From CAZNNH01 sp964574335 (GTDB taxonomy: Bacteria; Acidobacteriota; Vicinamibacteria; Fen-336): a stretch of 19,129 nucleotides of DNA. The DNA lies in the NCBI GenBank assembly GCA_964574335.1, contig CAZNNH010000120.1, positions 1-19,129 on the forward strand. The letters run 5' to 3'. This document shows positions 1-7,491 of this stretch, piece after piece. A program made the position numbers and the translations under genes. The notes under the pieces were generated by a model, which saw nothing but the letters and a program-made list of their open reading frames with translations, made no database searches and was not told the DNA's origin. Position 1 is the stretch's first letter, and every line of letters starts with the position of its first letter.

Positions 1-3000
1 GTCGATGAGTACGATGGCGTTGTTGACCACCACCCCGGCCAGCGAGATCACGCCGATCCCCGTCATCACGATCCCGAAGGGGGTGCCGGTCAGGATCAGC
101 CCCCACAGCACGCCGATCAGCGACAGCACCACCGAGATCATCACCGCCGCGGGGAGGATCAGGCTGTTGAACTGGGTCACCAGCACCAGCGTGATCAGCA
201 GCACGCCGATCACGAACGCCCGCTGCAGGAAGCGCTGCGACTCGTCCTCGTCCTGGTTGGAGCCCGCGTACTCCCAGCGGTAGCCGGCCGGCCACTTGAC
301 GTCGCGGTCCAGGATCGCCGCCACCTCGCCGCGCACACTGTCGTCCGTGCGGCCAGGGGCACGCACGACGTCCCCCTCGATGGTGACCACCCGCTTCAGG
401 TCGACCCGGCGGATCGCCGCCGGCCCCACGCCGGTCTCGATCTGCGCCACGCTGCGGATCGGGATCGGGATCCCGTCCTCGTCCGGCACCGTCAGGTTGC
501 CGAGCTCCTCGATCGACACCCGGCTCTCGGGCGAAAGCCTCACCCGGATGTCGTACTCGTCCTCGCCCACCCGGTACTCCGAAGCGTCCACCCCACGGAT
601 CGCGGTCTGCACCGTCGACGCGATCAGCCGGGTGTTCACGCCCAGCACCTGGGCCTGGACCCGGTCCACGTTGAGCCGGACCTCGGGCTTCCCCTCGTCG
701 AAGTCGTCGTCCAGGTTCACCAGCCCGGGGACGCCCCGGATCTTGTCCTGGATCTCCCGGCTCAGGCGGCCCAGCAGCTTGAAGTCATCGCCGATCACCC
801 GGATCGTCACCGGCTTGCCGGTGGGCGGTCCGTTGGAGGGGCGGTCGACCTTGATCTCGGCCCCGCTCACGTCGGCCACCCGCTCCCGCACCTGCTCGAT
901 GGTCTCGCTGGACCTCTGCTGGCGGTCCTTGTGGTCGAGCAGGTCCAGGGTGACCCGGCTGCGGGTCCCCACCGAGCCGAAGTTGAAGTCGGTGAGCGAG
1001 ACCCCCCGCGACCCCACGTTGGCGATGGCGTACTCGAGGTCGGCGGTATCCCTGGTACGCGCCTCGATCTGGCCGACGATGGCGTCGGAGGTCTCCAGGT
1101 TGCTGCCGCTCGGCACCTCGACGTCGACCCAGATCTCGGGCGGGTCCATCTGCGGGAAGAACTCCATCCCCTTGCCGACGCGGGCGTAGATCACGATCGT
1201 CACGGCCAGGATCGCCCCCATGGTCCAGAGGATGCTGGCCCGCCGGTCGGTCATGAGAATCCGCCAGCGGGTCACCTCGAGGCTTGCCGCCGTCGCGGAG
1301 CCGTGGCGTCGGCGCGCCAGCTTCCACCTCCCGAGCCACCACAGCATCCCCAAGAAGTCCCACGCCGCGAAGGCGCCCTGCAGCACGAACGCCACCGCCG
1401 CCAGCGCCATCAGGATGCCGGTGACGCCGAGCAGCGGCGCCGTGTACTTCTCCACCGCGAAGCCCACCAGGGCCACGATCATGCCGGCCGTGAACAGGAA
1501 GCTGAACAGCCCCAGGAAGAGCCAGTTCCTCAGGAACCAGCCGCGGGTCCCGTGATCGGGGCCCGGGGTCAGGATCCCCGACAGCAGCCTCCGGTAGGTC
1601 CTGAGGAAGCGTCCCTCGTGGTGGACGTCGCCGTTCTTCCGCGCCGGCGGCGCCTTCATCAGCGCCGCGCACAGCGCCGGGTTGAAGGCCAGGCCCACCA
1701 GCAGAGACGCCGCCAGGCCGATCATCACCGTGGCCGGCAGGTACGACATGAATTCGCCCACGATCCCCGGCCAGAAGAGAAGCGGCGCGAAGACCACGCA
1801 GGTGGTGATGGTCGAGGTCACCACCGGGATCATCACCTCGGAGGTGGCGCGGGTGGCGGCGGTCTCGCCGTCCTCCCCCTCCTCCCGGTGACGGTAGATG
1901 TTCTCCACGATCACGATGGCGTTGTCGACCAGCATCCCCACCACCAGGATCAGGCTGAACAGCACCACCATGTTCAGGGTGTAGCCCACCGCCTGGACCA
2001 CCGAGAAGGTGATCAGCATCGACAGCGGGAGCGCGATCGCCACGAAGAGCGAGTTGCGGAAGCCCATGAACAGCATCAGCACCCCGACCACCAGCAGCAG
2101 GCCGGCCAGGATGTTGTTCTCGAGCTCGGAGACCATGTTCCGGATCTCCACCGACTGGTCGGCCACCAGCGACACGTGGACGCCCTCGGGGACCTCGCTG
2201 CGCAGCCGGTCCAGCTCCGCCTTGACCAGGTCCGCCACCTCGGTGATGTTGGCGCCGGTGCGCTTGGAGACGGTCAGCGAGACCGCCGGCTTGCCGTCCA
2301 GCCGCGAGCGGGTGGTCTCGTCCTCGAAGCCGTAGACCACCTTGGCGACATCGCGGATGTAGACGGGCACCCCCCGCTTGACCTTGACCACGAAGTCCTC
2401 GATCTCGCGGGGCCGGTCCACCTCGGCCGGGATCCGCACCAGGTACTTGAGCTGGCCGACGTCGATCTCGCCCCCGGGAACGGTGAGGTTCTCGCGGGAG
2501 ACCGCCGCCACCAGGTCGCCGAGCCCCAGCTCGTAGTAGCTGAGCCGCCGCGGGTCGGCGAACACGTGGACCTCGCGCTCGCGGCCGCCGATCACCTCCA
2601 CCCGGTTGACGCCGGGGAGCGCCTCCATGCTGTCCTTCAGGTCCTCGGCGATCTCCTTGAGCTGGACCAGCCCCACGTCGCCGGAGAGGCTGACGATGAT
2701 CACCGGGATCTGCTGCAGGTCGATGTCCTCCACCCGCGGGTCGTCGTCGATGTCGGGCGGCAGCTCGCTCTTGCCGATGTCGACCTTGTCGCGCACCTTC
2801 TGCAGCGCCTCGTCCAGCTCCACCTCGGGGTTGAACTCCACCTCGATCATGGAGAAGCCCTCGCTGGAGGTGGAGCGGATCTCCTTGAGGCCGCTGATGC
2901 CGCGGATCTCGATCTCCAGCGGGCGGGTGACCAGGGTCTCCATGTCCTCCGGGCTGACCCCCTGGTAGGAGGTCGAGACCAGCACCAGCGGGATCTTGAT

Positions 3001-3117
3001 CTCGGGGAACGACTCGAGCGGCAGCGAGGTGTAGGAGCTCACGCCGGCCACCACGATCAGGATCATCAGGACGTAGGTGGTGAGCCGGTGGCGAACGGCG
3101 AACTCGGTCAGGCTCAC
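1..3117 (-). CDS. RND-family efflux permease (AcrB/HAE1-like), C-terminus beyond the window
   Basis: Inner-membrane proton-driven pump subunit of a tripartite efflux system; 1039 codons are present and the end is cut off. The start is GTG at 3117, whose GTGA overlaps the stop of the adaptor gene. The N-terminus (MSLTEFAVRHRLTTYVLMIL) is the usual cytoplasmic stub plus TM1, followed by the first porter domain. The TM4 proton-relay motif GMLVDNAIVIVENI is visible with D398-N399 (AcrB has two Asp here), and GVVVNNAIVLID ends the visible part at residues 1028-1039. Between TM6 and TM7 there is an extra segment of about 90 residues (about 520-612) with two hydrophobic stretches (about 532-554 and 561-596), so the protein is longer than the usual 1040 residues. 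Substrate cannot be told from sequence; a drug, solvent or heavy-metal role is possible. Family assignment is secure. Confidence 0.95.
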   Translation of the reverse strand, partial: MSLTEFAVRHRLTTYVLMILIVVAGVSSYTSLPLESFPEIKIPLVLVSTSYQGVSPEDMETLVTRPLEIEIRGISGLKEIRSTSSEGFSMIEVEFNPEVELDEALQKVRDKVDIGKSELPPDIDDDPRVEDIDLQQIPVIIVSLSGDVGLVQLKEIAEDLKDSMEALPGVNRVEVIGGREREVHVFADPRRLSYYELGLGDLVAAVSRENLTVPGGEIDVGQLKYLVRIPAEVDRPREIEDFVVKVKRGVPVYIRDVAKVVYGFEDETTRSRLDGKPAVSLTVSKRTGANITEVADLVKAELDRLRSEVPEGVHVSLVADQSVEIRNMVSELENNILAGLLLVVGVLMLFMGFRNSLFVAIALPLSMLITFSVVQAVGYTLNMVVLFSLILVVGMLVDNAIVIVENIYRHREEGEDGETAATRATSEVMIPVVTSTITTCVVFAPLLFWPGIVGEFMSYLPATVMIGLAASLLVGLAFNPALCAALMKAPPARKNGDVHHEGRFLRTYRRLLSGILTPGPDHGTRGWFLRNWLFLGLFSFLFTAGMIVALVGFAVEKYTAPLLGVTGILMALAAVAFVLQGAFAAWDFLGMLWWLGRWKLARRRHGSATAASLEVTRWRILMTDRRASILWTMGAILAVTIVIYARVGKGMEFFPQMDPPEIWVDVEVPSGSNLETSDAIVGQIEARTRDTADLEYAIANVGSRGVSLTDFNFGSVGTRSRVTLDLLDHKDRQQRSSETIEQVRERVADVSGAEIKVDRPSNGPPTGKPVTIRVIGDDFKLLGRLSREIQDKIRGVPGLVNLDDDFDEGKPEVRLNVDRVQAQVLGVNTRLIASTVQTAIRGVDASEYRVGEDEYDIRVRLSPESRVSIEELGNLTVPDEDGIPIPIRSVAQIETGVGPAAIRRVDLKRVVTIEGDVVRAPGRTDDSVRGEVAAILDRDVKWPAGYRWEYAGSNQDEDESQRFLQRAFVIGVLLITLVLVTQFNSLILPAAVMISVVLSLIGVLWGLILTGTPFGIVMTGIGVISLAGVVVNNAIVLID

Positions 3118-4633
3118 TGCTGCGGCTCCGACGCCTCGGCCGGCTGCGGCTCCGGCCCGTCGGTCCGCTGCGGCACCGGCGCCTCGGTCCGCTGCGGNNN
3201 NNNNNNNNNNNNNNNNNNNNNNNNNNNNNNNNNNNNNNNNNNNNNNNNNNNNNNNNNNNNNNNNNNNNNNNNNNNNNNNNNNNNNNNNNNNNNNNNNGCT
3301 GCGGCTCCGGCCCGTCGGTCCGCTGCGGCACCGGCGCCTCGGTCCGCTGCGGCTCCAGCACCTCGATCCGTTGCCCCTCGACCAGCCCACGCTGGCCGCT
3401 GACGACCAGGCGCTCGCCCAGGGCAAGCCCCTTCTCGACCACCACCCGGTTCCCCTCGCTGGCGCCCAGGACCAGGTCACGGACCCGGGCCAGGTTGCCG
3501 TCGGCCACCACCGCCACCGGCCCCTGGTCACGGTCCTGCAGGAGGTCCCGCTCCACCGCCACCACCCCCTCGAAGCGGCGCTTGACCAGGGCCACCCGGG
3601 CGATCATGCCGGAGCGCAGCTCGCCGCTGCCGTTGTCGATGGCGATCTCCACCGGAAAGGTCCGGCTCGGTCCCTCGGCGGCCGGGCCGATCAGGTGGAT
3701 CCGTCCCTCGAAGGTGCGGCCCGGATAGGCGTCGACCTCGATGCTGGCCGAGCCGCCCACCCGGAACGCGGCGATGTCGGTCTCGGGCACACCGGCCACC
3801 GCCTTCAGCCGGTCGACCCGGAACAGCTCGGTCACCCGGGCGCCGGGCGGCAGCACCTCGCCCGGCTCCAGGTCCCGGGTGACCACCACGCCGGAGATCG
3901 GCGCCTCGATCACCGAGCGGTCGAGGCGCAGGCGCGCCTGCTCCGCCTGGGCCTCGGCGGCGTGCAGCGCCGAGGTGGCCGCGATCAGCTCCTGGCGCGT
4001 CACGTGCTCGCGCTTGAAGAGCTGGTCGGTCTTCTCGTAGATCGCCTGGGCGCCCTCCAGGCGGGCCTGGGCCTCCTTGAGCGCGGCCGCGAACATGTCG
4101 CTGCCCACCCGGGCCAGCTCCTGCCCCTCGGCCACCCGCTGGCCCTCCTGGAAGCGCACCTCCTCCACCGTGCCGCCCAGCTCGGCCGAGACGCTGACCC
4201 GCACCCACGGCTCCAGCTCCCCGGACAGCTCCAGCCGCTCGGTGAGGTCCTGGGGCTCGAGCGTCCGCACCAGGACCTTGACCGAGGGCTGCTGCGCCGC
4301 CTCGGCGGTCGCCGCCGCCGTGGCCTCTCTGTCGCCCGAGCCGCAGCCCTGGAGGGCGGGCAGCAGGCAGAGGGCACAGAGCGCGCCCAGGCCGGCGCCG
4401 ATGGCCTGGGCTCTCCCGGCGCCGACGGCTTGCGATCCCCCGGCGCCGGCGCCGACGGCCTGGGCACCCCGGGCGCGCGCGCCGACAGCATGCGATCCCC
4501 CGGCACGGGCGTCGGTAGCACGGGCCGTCCCGGCACGGGCGCCGGAAGGTCCCGGAGGTTCCGGGCGGCACTGCCGCGTCCGGTCGATGCGCACCGTGTA
4601 GGCCGCTTGGGTCCCGTCTGCTCGGATCTTCAT
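3114..4633 (-). CDS. RND efflux periplasmic adaptor (membrane fusion lipoprotein), interrupted by an assembly gap
   Basis: HlyD/AcrA-type adaptor linking the permease to the outer-membrane factor. The start is ATG 4633, overlapping the tolC-like stop as ATGA; the stop at 3116-3114 overlaps the permease GTG. After a long Gly/Ala-rich leader comes a lipobox LQGC with Cys97. Then follow a beta-barrel/lipoyl half (SGELEPWVRVSVSAELGG), an alpha-helical hairpin (about residues 165-220), the second lipoyl half (IEAPISGVVVTRDLEPGE), and the barrel and membrane-proximal domains ending around VVSGQRGLVEGQRIEVLE. The C-tail is a Pro/Gln/Glu/Arg-rich tandem repeat (EPQRTEAPVPQRTDGP) in which 100 N sit. 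The coordinate span is not a multiple of three because of the N run. Collapsing the identical 55-bp gap edges gives one in-frame protein of 454 residues. Family is certain; tail length is not. Confidence 0.9.
3124..3361 (-). repeat. Tandem coding repeat in adaptor C-tail, about 48-bp unit
   Basis: On the minus strand the tail alternates EPQRTEAP and VPQRTDGP half-units (24 bp each, 48 bp per pair). One pair is visible on each side of the N run, and a decayed copy (EPQPAEASEPQ) precedes the stop. True copy number is unknown because the assembly breaks here. Confidence 0.8.
3198..3297. other. Assembly gap (100 N)
   Basis: Exactly 100 N, the conventional scaffold gap of unknown size. The 55 bases before it (3143-3197) and the 55 bases after it (3298-3352) are identical, so both contig ends stop in the same 55-mer inside a tandem repeat of the adaptor gene tail. 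Confidence 0.99.
4394..4504 (-). repeat. 30-bp tandem coding repeat in the adaptor N-terminal leader
   Basis: Between the start codon and the lipobox the adaptor gene holds about four imperfect 30-bp units encoding AGGSHAVGAR, ARGAQAVGAG, AGGSQAVGAG and a shortened RAQAIGAG. Alternate units are the most alike, giving a 60-bp super-period. This lies directly upstream of the lipoprotein signal hydrophobic core and lengthens the leader to 96 residues. Confidence 0.75.
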
Positions 4634-6144
4634 CGCTGTCTCTCTGCCTGAGCCTCTGGCTCGGCCTCCACGGCGGAAACCACCGCCTCGAGCGGCGCAT
4701 CGGGCCGCAACCCCACTAGGAACTTGACGTCGGCCAGCGCGGTCAGCGCCACGTAGTGCGACTCCGCCCGGCTCAGCTCGGCCTGCCGCACCGCCCGCTG
4801 CGCCTCCAGGATGTCGAGCACCGACGAGGCCCCCCACTTGAAGGAGTCCTCGGTCAGGCCCTGGGCCTCCCGCGCCTCCGCCACCGCCAGCTTCGCCGCA
4901 TCCGCCGCCTTGAGCCCCCGCTCCCACTCCCCGGAGGCCCGCTCCACCTCGCGGGCCAGGGCGTTGCGGAAGGCAGCCTCCTGCAGCTCGCTCTGGCGCA
5001 CCTGCGACTTGAGCTGCCCGACCACGGAGGAGGTCCGGAAGCCGTCGAACAGCTTCCAGGTCAGGAACACGCCGACGTTCCAGTTGCGGAACGAGGCGTC
5101 CTTCAGGTTGCCGTAGTCGTAGCTGCTGATGCCGATCCCTCCGCGGGCCTTGATCTCGGGGAGGGTGTCGGCGCGCCGCACCCGCTGCCCCTCCTCCAGG
5201 AAGCGCCGGCTGTGGGCGAAGCGCAGCAGCTCCGGCCGGGTGCGCGCCGCCTGGGCCAGCAGCACCGAGTACTCGGGCACGTTGGGCAACGGGTCCGGCA
5301 GCTCCAGCGCGTCCAGCAGCTCGAGCGGCGCGTCGATGGGCCGGGCCAGGGTCTCGTTGAGCCGGGCCAGCGCCACCGCCTCCTGGTTCTCGGCGCCCAG
5401 GATCTGGGGGCGCAGGTTGGCCAGCGCCACCTCGGCGGTCAGCTCGTCGAGGCGGGTGGCGTCCTCGAGAGCGCGGCGGTCCTTCACCTGCTCGAGCTGG
5501 CGCTCGCGCGCCACCCGCTCGCTCTCCAGCACCACCTGGCGCTCCCGGGCCAGGGCCAGGTCGTAGTAGGCCACGGCCACCTGCCGCGCCACCTGGCTCT
5601 CCATCGAGCGCACGTCCTCGTTGACGGCGGCGAGCTGGGCCCGGGCCGCCCGCAGCGCCGCCGAGACCCGGCCGAAGGTGTAGATCGGCTGCTCCAGGGT
5701 GATCCGGTAGGCGTAGTCGTCGTAGCGCAGCGGCTCCAGCGCCTCGGGCGGCAGGAACTCGGAGAGCTCGCCGAACTGGGGCGAGTTGCGCAGACCGGGG
5801 TCGCGGAAGGTCTGGGCCGACATCGACAGGTCGAGCTGGGGCAGCGCCTCGGCGCGCACCTCGCGGACCTGGAGGTTGAGCTCGTGGACCTGCTCGCGGG
5901 CCCGCAGCACGTCCGGGTTCCGGTCCAGGGCCAGGTCGACCGCCTGGGTCAGGCTCAGGGTCTCTTCGGAAGCGGCGTGGGCTGAGGCAGCGGTCAGGAC
6001 GAGCAGCAGCAGCAGGACGACGGATGAATGACGCAGAAGGTCCTCCCTGCGGAGACAAGACGGTGGGCGGCGAGCTGAGGTTCCGTGCCGCGCAATCCCG
6101 CTGCCGGTCACGGGAAGGCCGCCGCGACGCCCCCGCGACGTCAC
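4630..6144 (-). CDS. TolC-like outer-membrane efflux factor
   Basis: Outer-membrane channel of the same efflux system, two OEP-type repeats of helices and strands (about residues 60-270 and 290-480). A signal sequence (HSSVVLLLLLVLTAASAHA) lies at residues 39-57, followed by the mature start ASEETLSLTQAVDLALDRNP, the classic TolC opening. The GTG at 6144 overlaps the tetR stop (GTGA), but it puts 36 Arg/Gly-rich residues before the signal peptide. A strong Shine-Dalgarno AGGGAGG (6048-6042) sits 5 bases before an in-frame CTG at 6036, which would give a normal signal peptide and a 468-residue protein; another GTG is at 6111. The downstream end overlaps the adaptor start. Family is certain, start uncertain. 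Confidence 0.92.
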   Translation of the reverse strand: MTSRGRRGGLPVTGSGIARHGTSARRPPSCLRREDLLRHSSVVLLLLLVLTAASAHAASEETLSLTQAVDLALDRNPDVLRAREQVHELNLQVREVRAEALPQLDLSMSAQTFRDPGLRNSPQFGELSEFLPPEALEPLRYDDYAYRITLEQPIYTFGRVSAALRAARAQLAAVNEDVRSMESQVARQVAVAYYDLALARERQVVLESERVARERQLEQVKDRRALEDATRLDELTAEVALANLRPQILGAENQEAVALARLNETLARPIDAPLELLDALELPDPLPNVPEYSVLLAQAARTRPELLRFAHSRRFLEEGQRVRRADTLPEIKARGGIGISSYDYGNLKDASFRNWNVGVFLTWKLFDGFRTSSVVGQLKSQVRQSELQEAAFRNALAREVERASGEWERGLKAADAAKLAVAEAREAQGLTEDSFKWGASSVLDILEAQRAVRQAELSRAESHYVALTALADVKFLVGLRPDAPLEAVVSAVEAEPEAQAERQR

Positions 6145-6761
6145 GCCGCCGCCCCCTTCAGGAACAGGTCCAACAGGCTCTGCTCGGCCTGGTGGCTGCG
6201 GGCCGTCCCCTCACGCTCGCTCAGGCTCTCGATGTAGACCCGCAGCAGCCCCTCCAAGCTGAGCGCCAGCAGCTCCTCGCCGAGCGGCCGGAACTCGCCC
6301 CGCGCGATCCCCTCGGCGAAGATGTCCCGCAGCCACCGCATCACCCGCTCGTAACGACGGCGGACCTCCGGGAGGAACCCGGTGTGGGCGTCGGCGATGG
6401 CGCCCAGCGGTCCGTGGTGGAAGAAGCGGAAGAACTGGGGGTCGCGCCAGAACAGCTCCATCCGGCAGGCGAAGTAGCGGGCGATCTTGTCCCTGGGGGT
6501 CTCCCCCTGCGCCAGGGCGGAGCGGACCTCGCTGCGGAAGCGCTCGATCTGCAGCAGCACCGTCTCCGAGTAGAGGCCGGCCTTGTTGCCGAACAGCTTG
6601 TAGACCGTGGCCAGCGCGTACTCGGAGCGCCCCGCGATCTCCTCCATGGTAGCCGAGACGTACCCCTTCTCCGAGAAGACCGCCTGGGCCGCGGCCAGGA
6701 TCTCCTCCCGGTGGCGGAGCGTCTCGCGCTGGCGGCGGCTGGGCTTGGCGGTGGTCGTCAC
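6141..6761 (-). CDS. TetR/AcrR-family transcriptional repressor
   Basis: DNA-binding regulator of 206 residues, normal length for the family. The N-terminal helix-turn-helix (about residues 17-63) shows ILAAAQAVFSEKGYVSATM and the recognition helix ALATVYKLFGNKAGL. The remainder is the all-helical ligand and dimerisation domain, of the type with RDPQFFRFFHHGP. The start is GTG 6761, with no Shine-Dalgarno but a promoter whose predicted transcription start falls within a few bases of it. As first gene of an operon with three efflux genes, all with 4-base overlaps, it is most likely the local repressor, relieved by a pump substrate; this is inference from position and family. The promoter region holds a short inverted repeat (ATTCT/AGAAT, 6777-6792) that could be part of its operator. 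Confidence 0.93.
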   Translation of the reverse strand: MTTTAKPSRRQRETLRHREEILAAAQAVFSEKGYVSATMEEIAGRSEYALATVYKLFGNKAGLYSETVLLQIERFRSEVRSALAQGETPRDKIARYFACRMELFWRDPQFFRFFHHGPLGAIADAHTGFLPEVRRRYERVMRWLRDIFAEGIARGEFRPLGEELLALSLEGLLRVYIESLSEREGTARSHQAEQSLLDLFLKGAAA

Positions 6762-6769
6762 GAAGGTGA

Positions 6770-6797
6770 AAGATAGATTCTTCTACCAGAATGTCAA
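6770..6797 (-). promoter_or_regulatory. Sigma70-type promoter of the tetR-efflux operon
   Basis: Read on the minus strand: a perfect -35 TTGACA (6797-6792), 16-base spacer, -10 TATCTT (6775-6770). Expected transcription start is near 6763, almost at the GTG start codon of tetR (6761), so the transcript may be leaderless. A 5-bp inverted repeat (ATTCT at 6777-6781, AGAAT at 6788-6792) lies between the hexamers and could be an operator half-site pair. Confidence 0.6.
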
Positions 6798-6872
6798 GTC
6801 CGGACAGTGGAACCGTGACTCCATCCGGGGGGTGGCGGCGGGCGCGAGGGCGGGCGGGGAGGCCCCTTTACG

Positions 6873-7361
6873 GTGGCGCGGCAATGGTGGTACAACCGCG
6901 CCGTGAGTGAGGACCGCGCCAGCCAGACCATGACCGTGCTCCTGGTGGAGGACAACGTCGACCACGCCGAGCTGGTGCTGCGGACCTTCGACGAGCACCG
7001 GATCCCGATCCGCATCCACCACGTGACCGACGGCGAGGCGGCCCTCGACTACCTGCTGCGACGAGGCCGGTTCGCCCAGCCCGAGCAGAGCCCGCGGCCC
7101 CACCTGATCCTGCTCGACCTGCGCCTGCCCCGCGTCGACGGCCTGGAGGTGCTGCAGGAGATCAAGAGCACGCAGGGTCTGCAGGAGATCCCCACCGTGA
7201 TCCTCACCACCTCCGAGGCCGAGCGGGACGTGGCCCGCGCCTACCAGCACCACGCCAACAGCTACCTGGTCAAGCCCGTCGACTTCACCAAGTTCACCAG
7301 GCTGATGGACGACCTGGGCCTCTACTGGCTGGGCTGGAACCGCCACCGGCACTACCAGTGA
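6873..7361 (+). CDS. Single-domain response regulator, Rcp1/CheY-like
   Basis: Receiver-only signalling protein that takes a phosphoryl group from a histidine kinase. From GTG 6873 it has 162 residues: acidic pocket E26-D27 in LLVEDN, phospho-acceptor D82 in LILLDLRLPR, switch Thr in VILTTSEAE, and K134 in YLVKPVD. The long beta3-alpha3 region with LRRRGRFAQPEQSPRPHLIL and the YLVKPVDFTKFTRLM tail are typical of the Rcp1 (phytochrome-type) group. There is no output domain. The start is uncertain: GTG 6873 has GGGGAGG 10 bases upstream, while GTG 6903 or ATG 6930 would remove a non-conserved leader and begin closer to the domain. The hybrid kinase 130 bases downstream on the same strand is the likely partner. 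Confidence 0.9.
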   Translation: MARQWWYNRAVSEDRASQTMTVLLVEDNVDHAELVLRTFDEHRIPIRIHHVTDGEAALDYLLRRGRFAQPEQSPRPHLILLDLRLPRVDGLEVLQEIKSTQGLQEIPTVILTTSEAERDVARAYQHHANSYLVKPVDFTKFTRLMDDLGLYWLGWNRHRHYQ

Positions 7362-7491
7362 CCCGCACCGTCAGCCCCGGCAACCCACTCCGGCAGCGCC
7401 GCCGCCCGCCGCGCGCTCCGGGTCTTCCGGCGCGGGGCACGGCCCCCGCCGCCCGGGCTCGCTAGCGACGCGGCCCCGGGGCGAGGCGAGA

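Noticed and set aside
931..3402. An 823-codon plus-strand open frame
   Set aside because: Antisense of the permease and crosses the N run; His/Asp/Gly-rich composition typical of shadow frames in GC-rich DNA.
785..6058. A 1757-codon minus-strand open frame spanning permease, adaptor and outer-membrane genes
   Set aside because: Only the adaptor part (4633 to about 3298) is meaningful. The rest is off-frame reading of the neighbours, and it runs through the 100 N.
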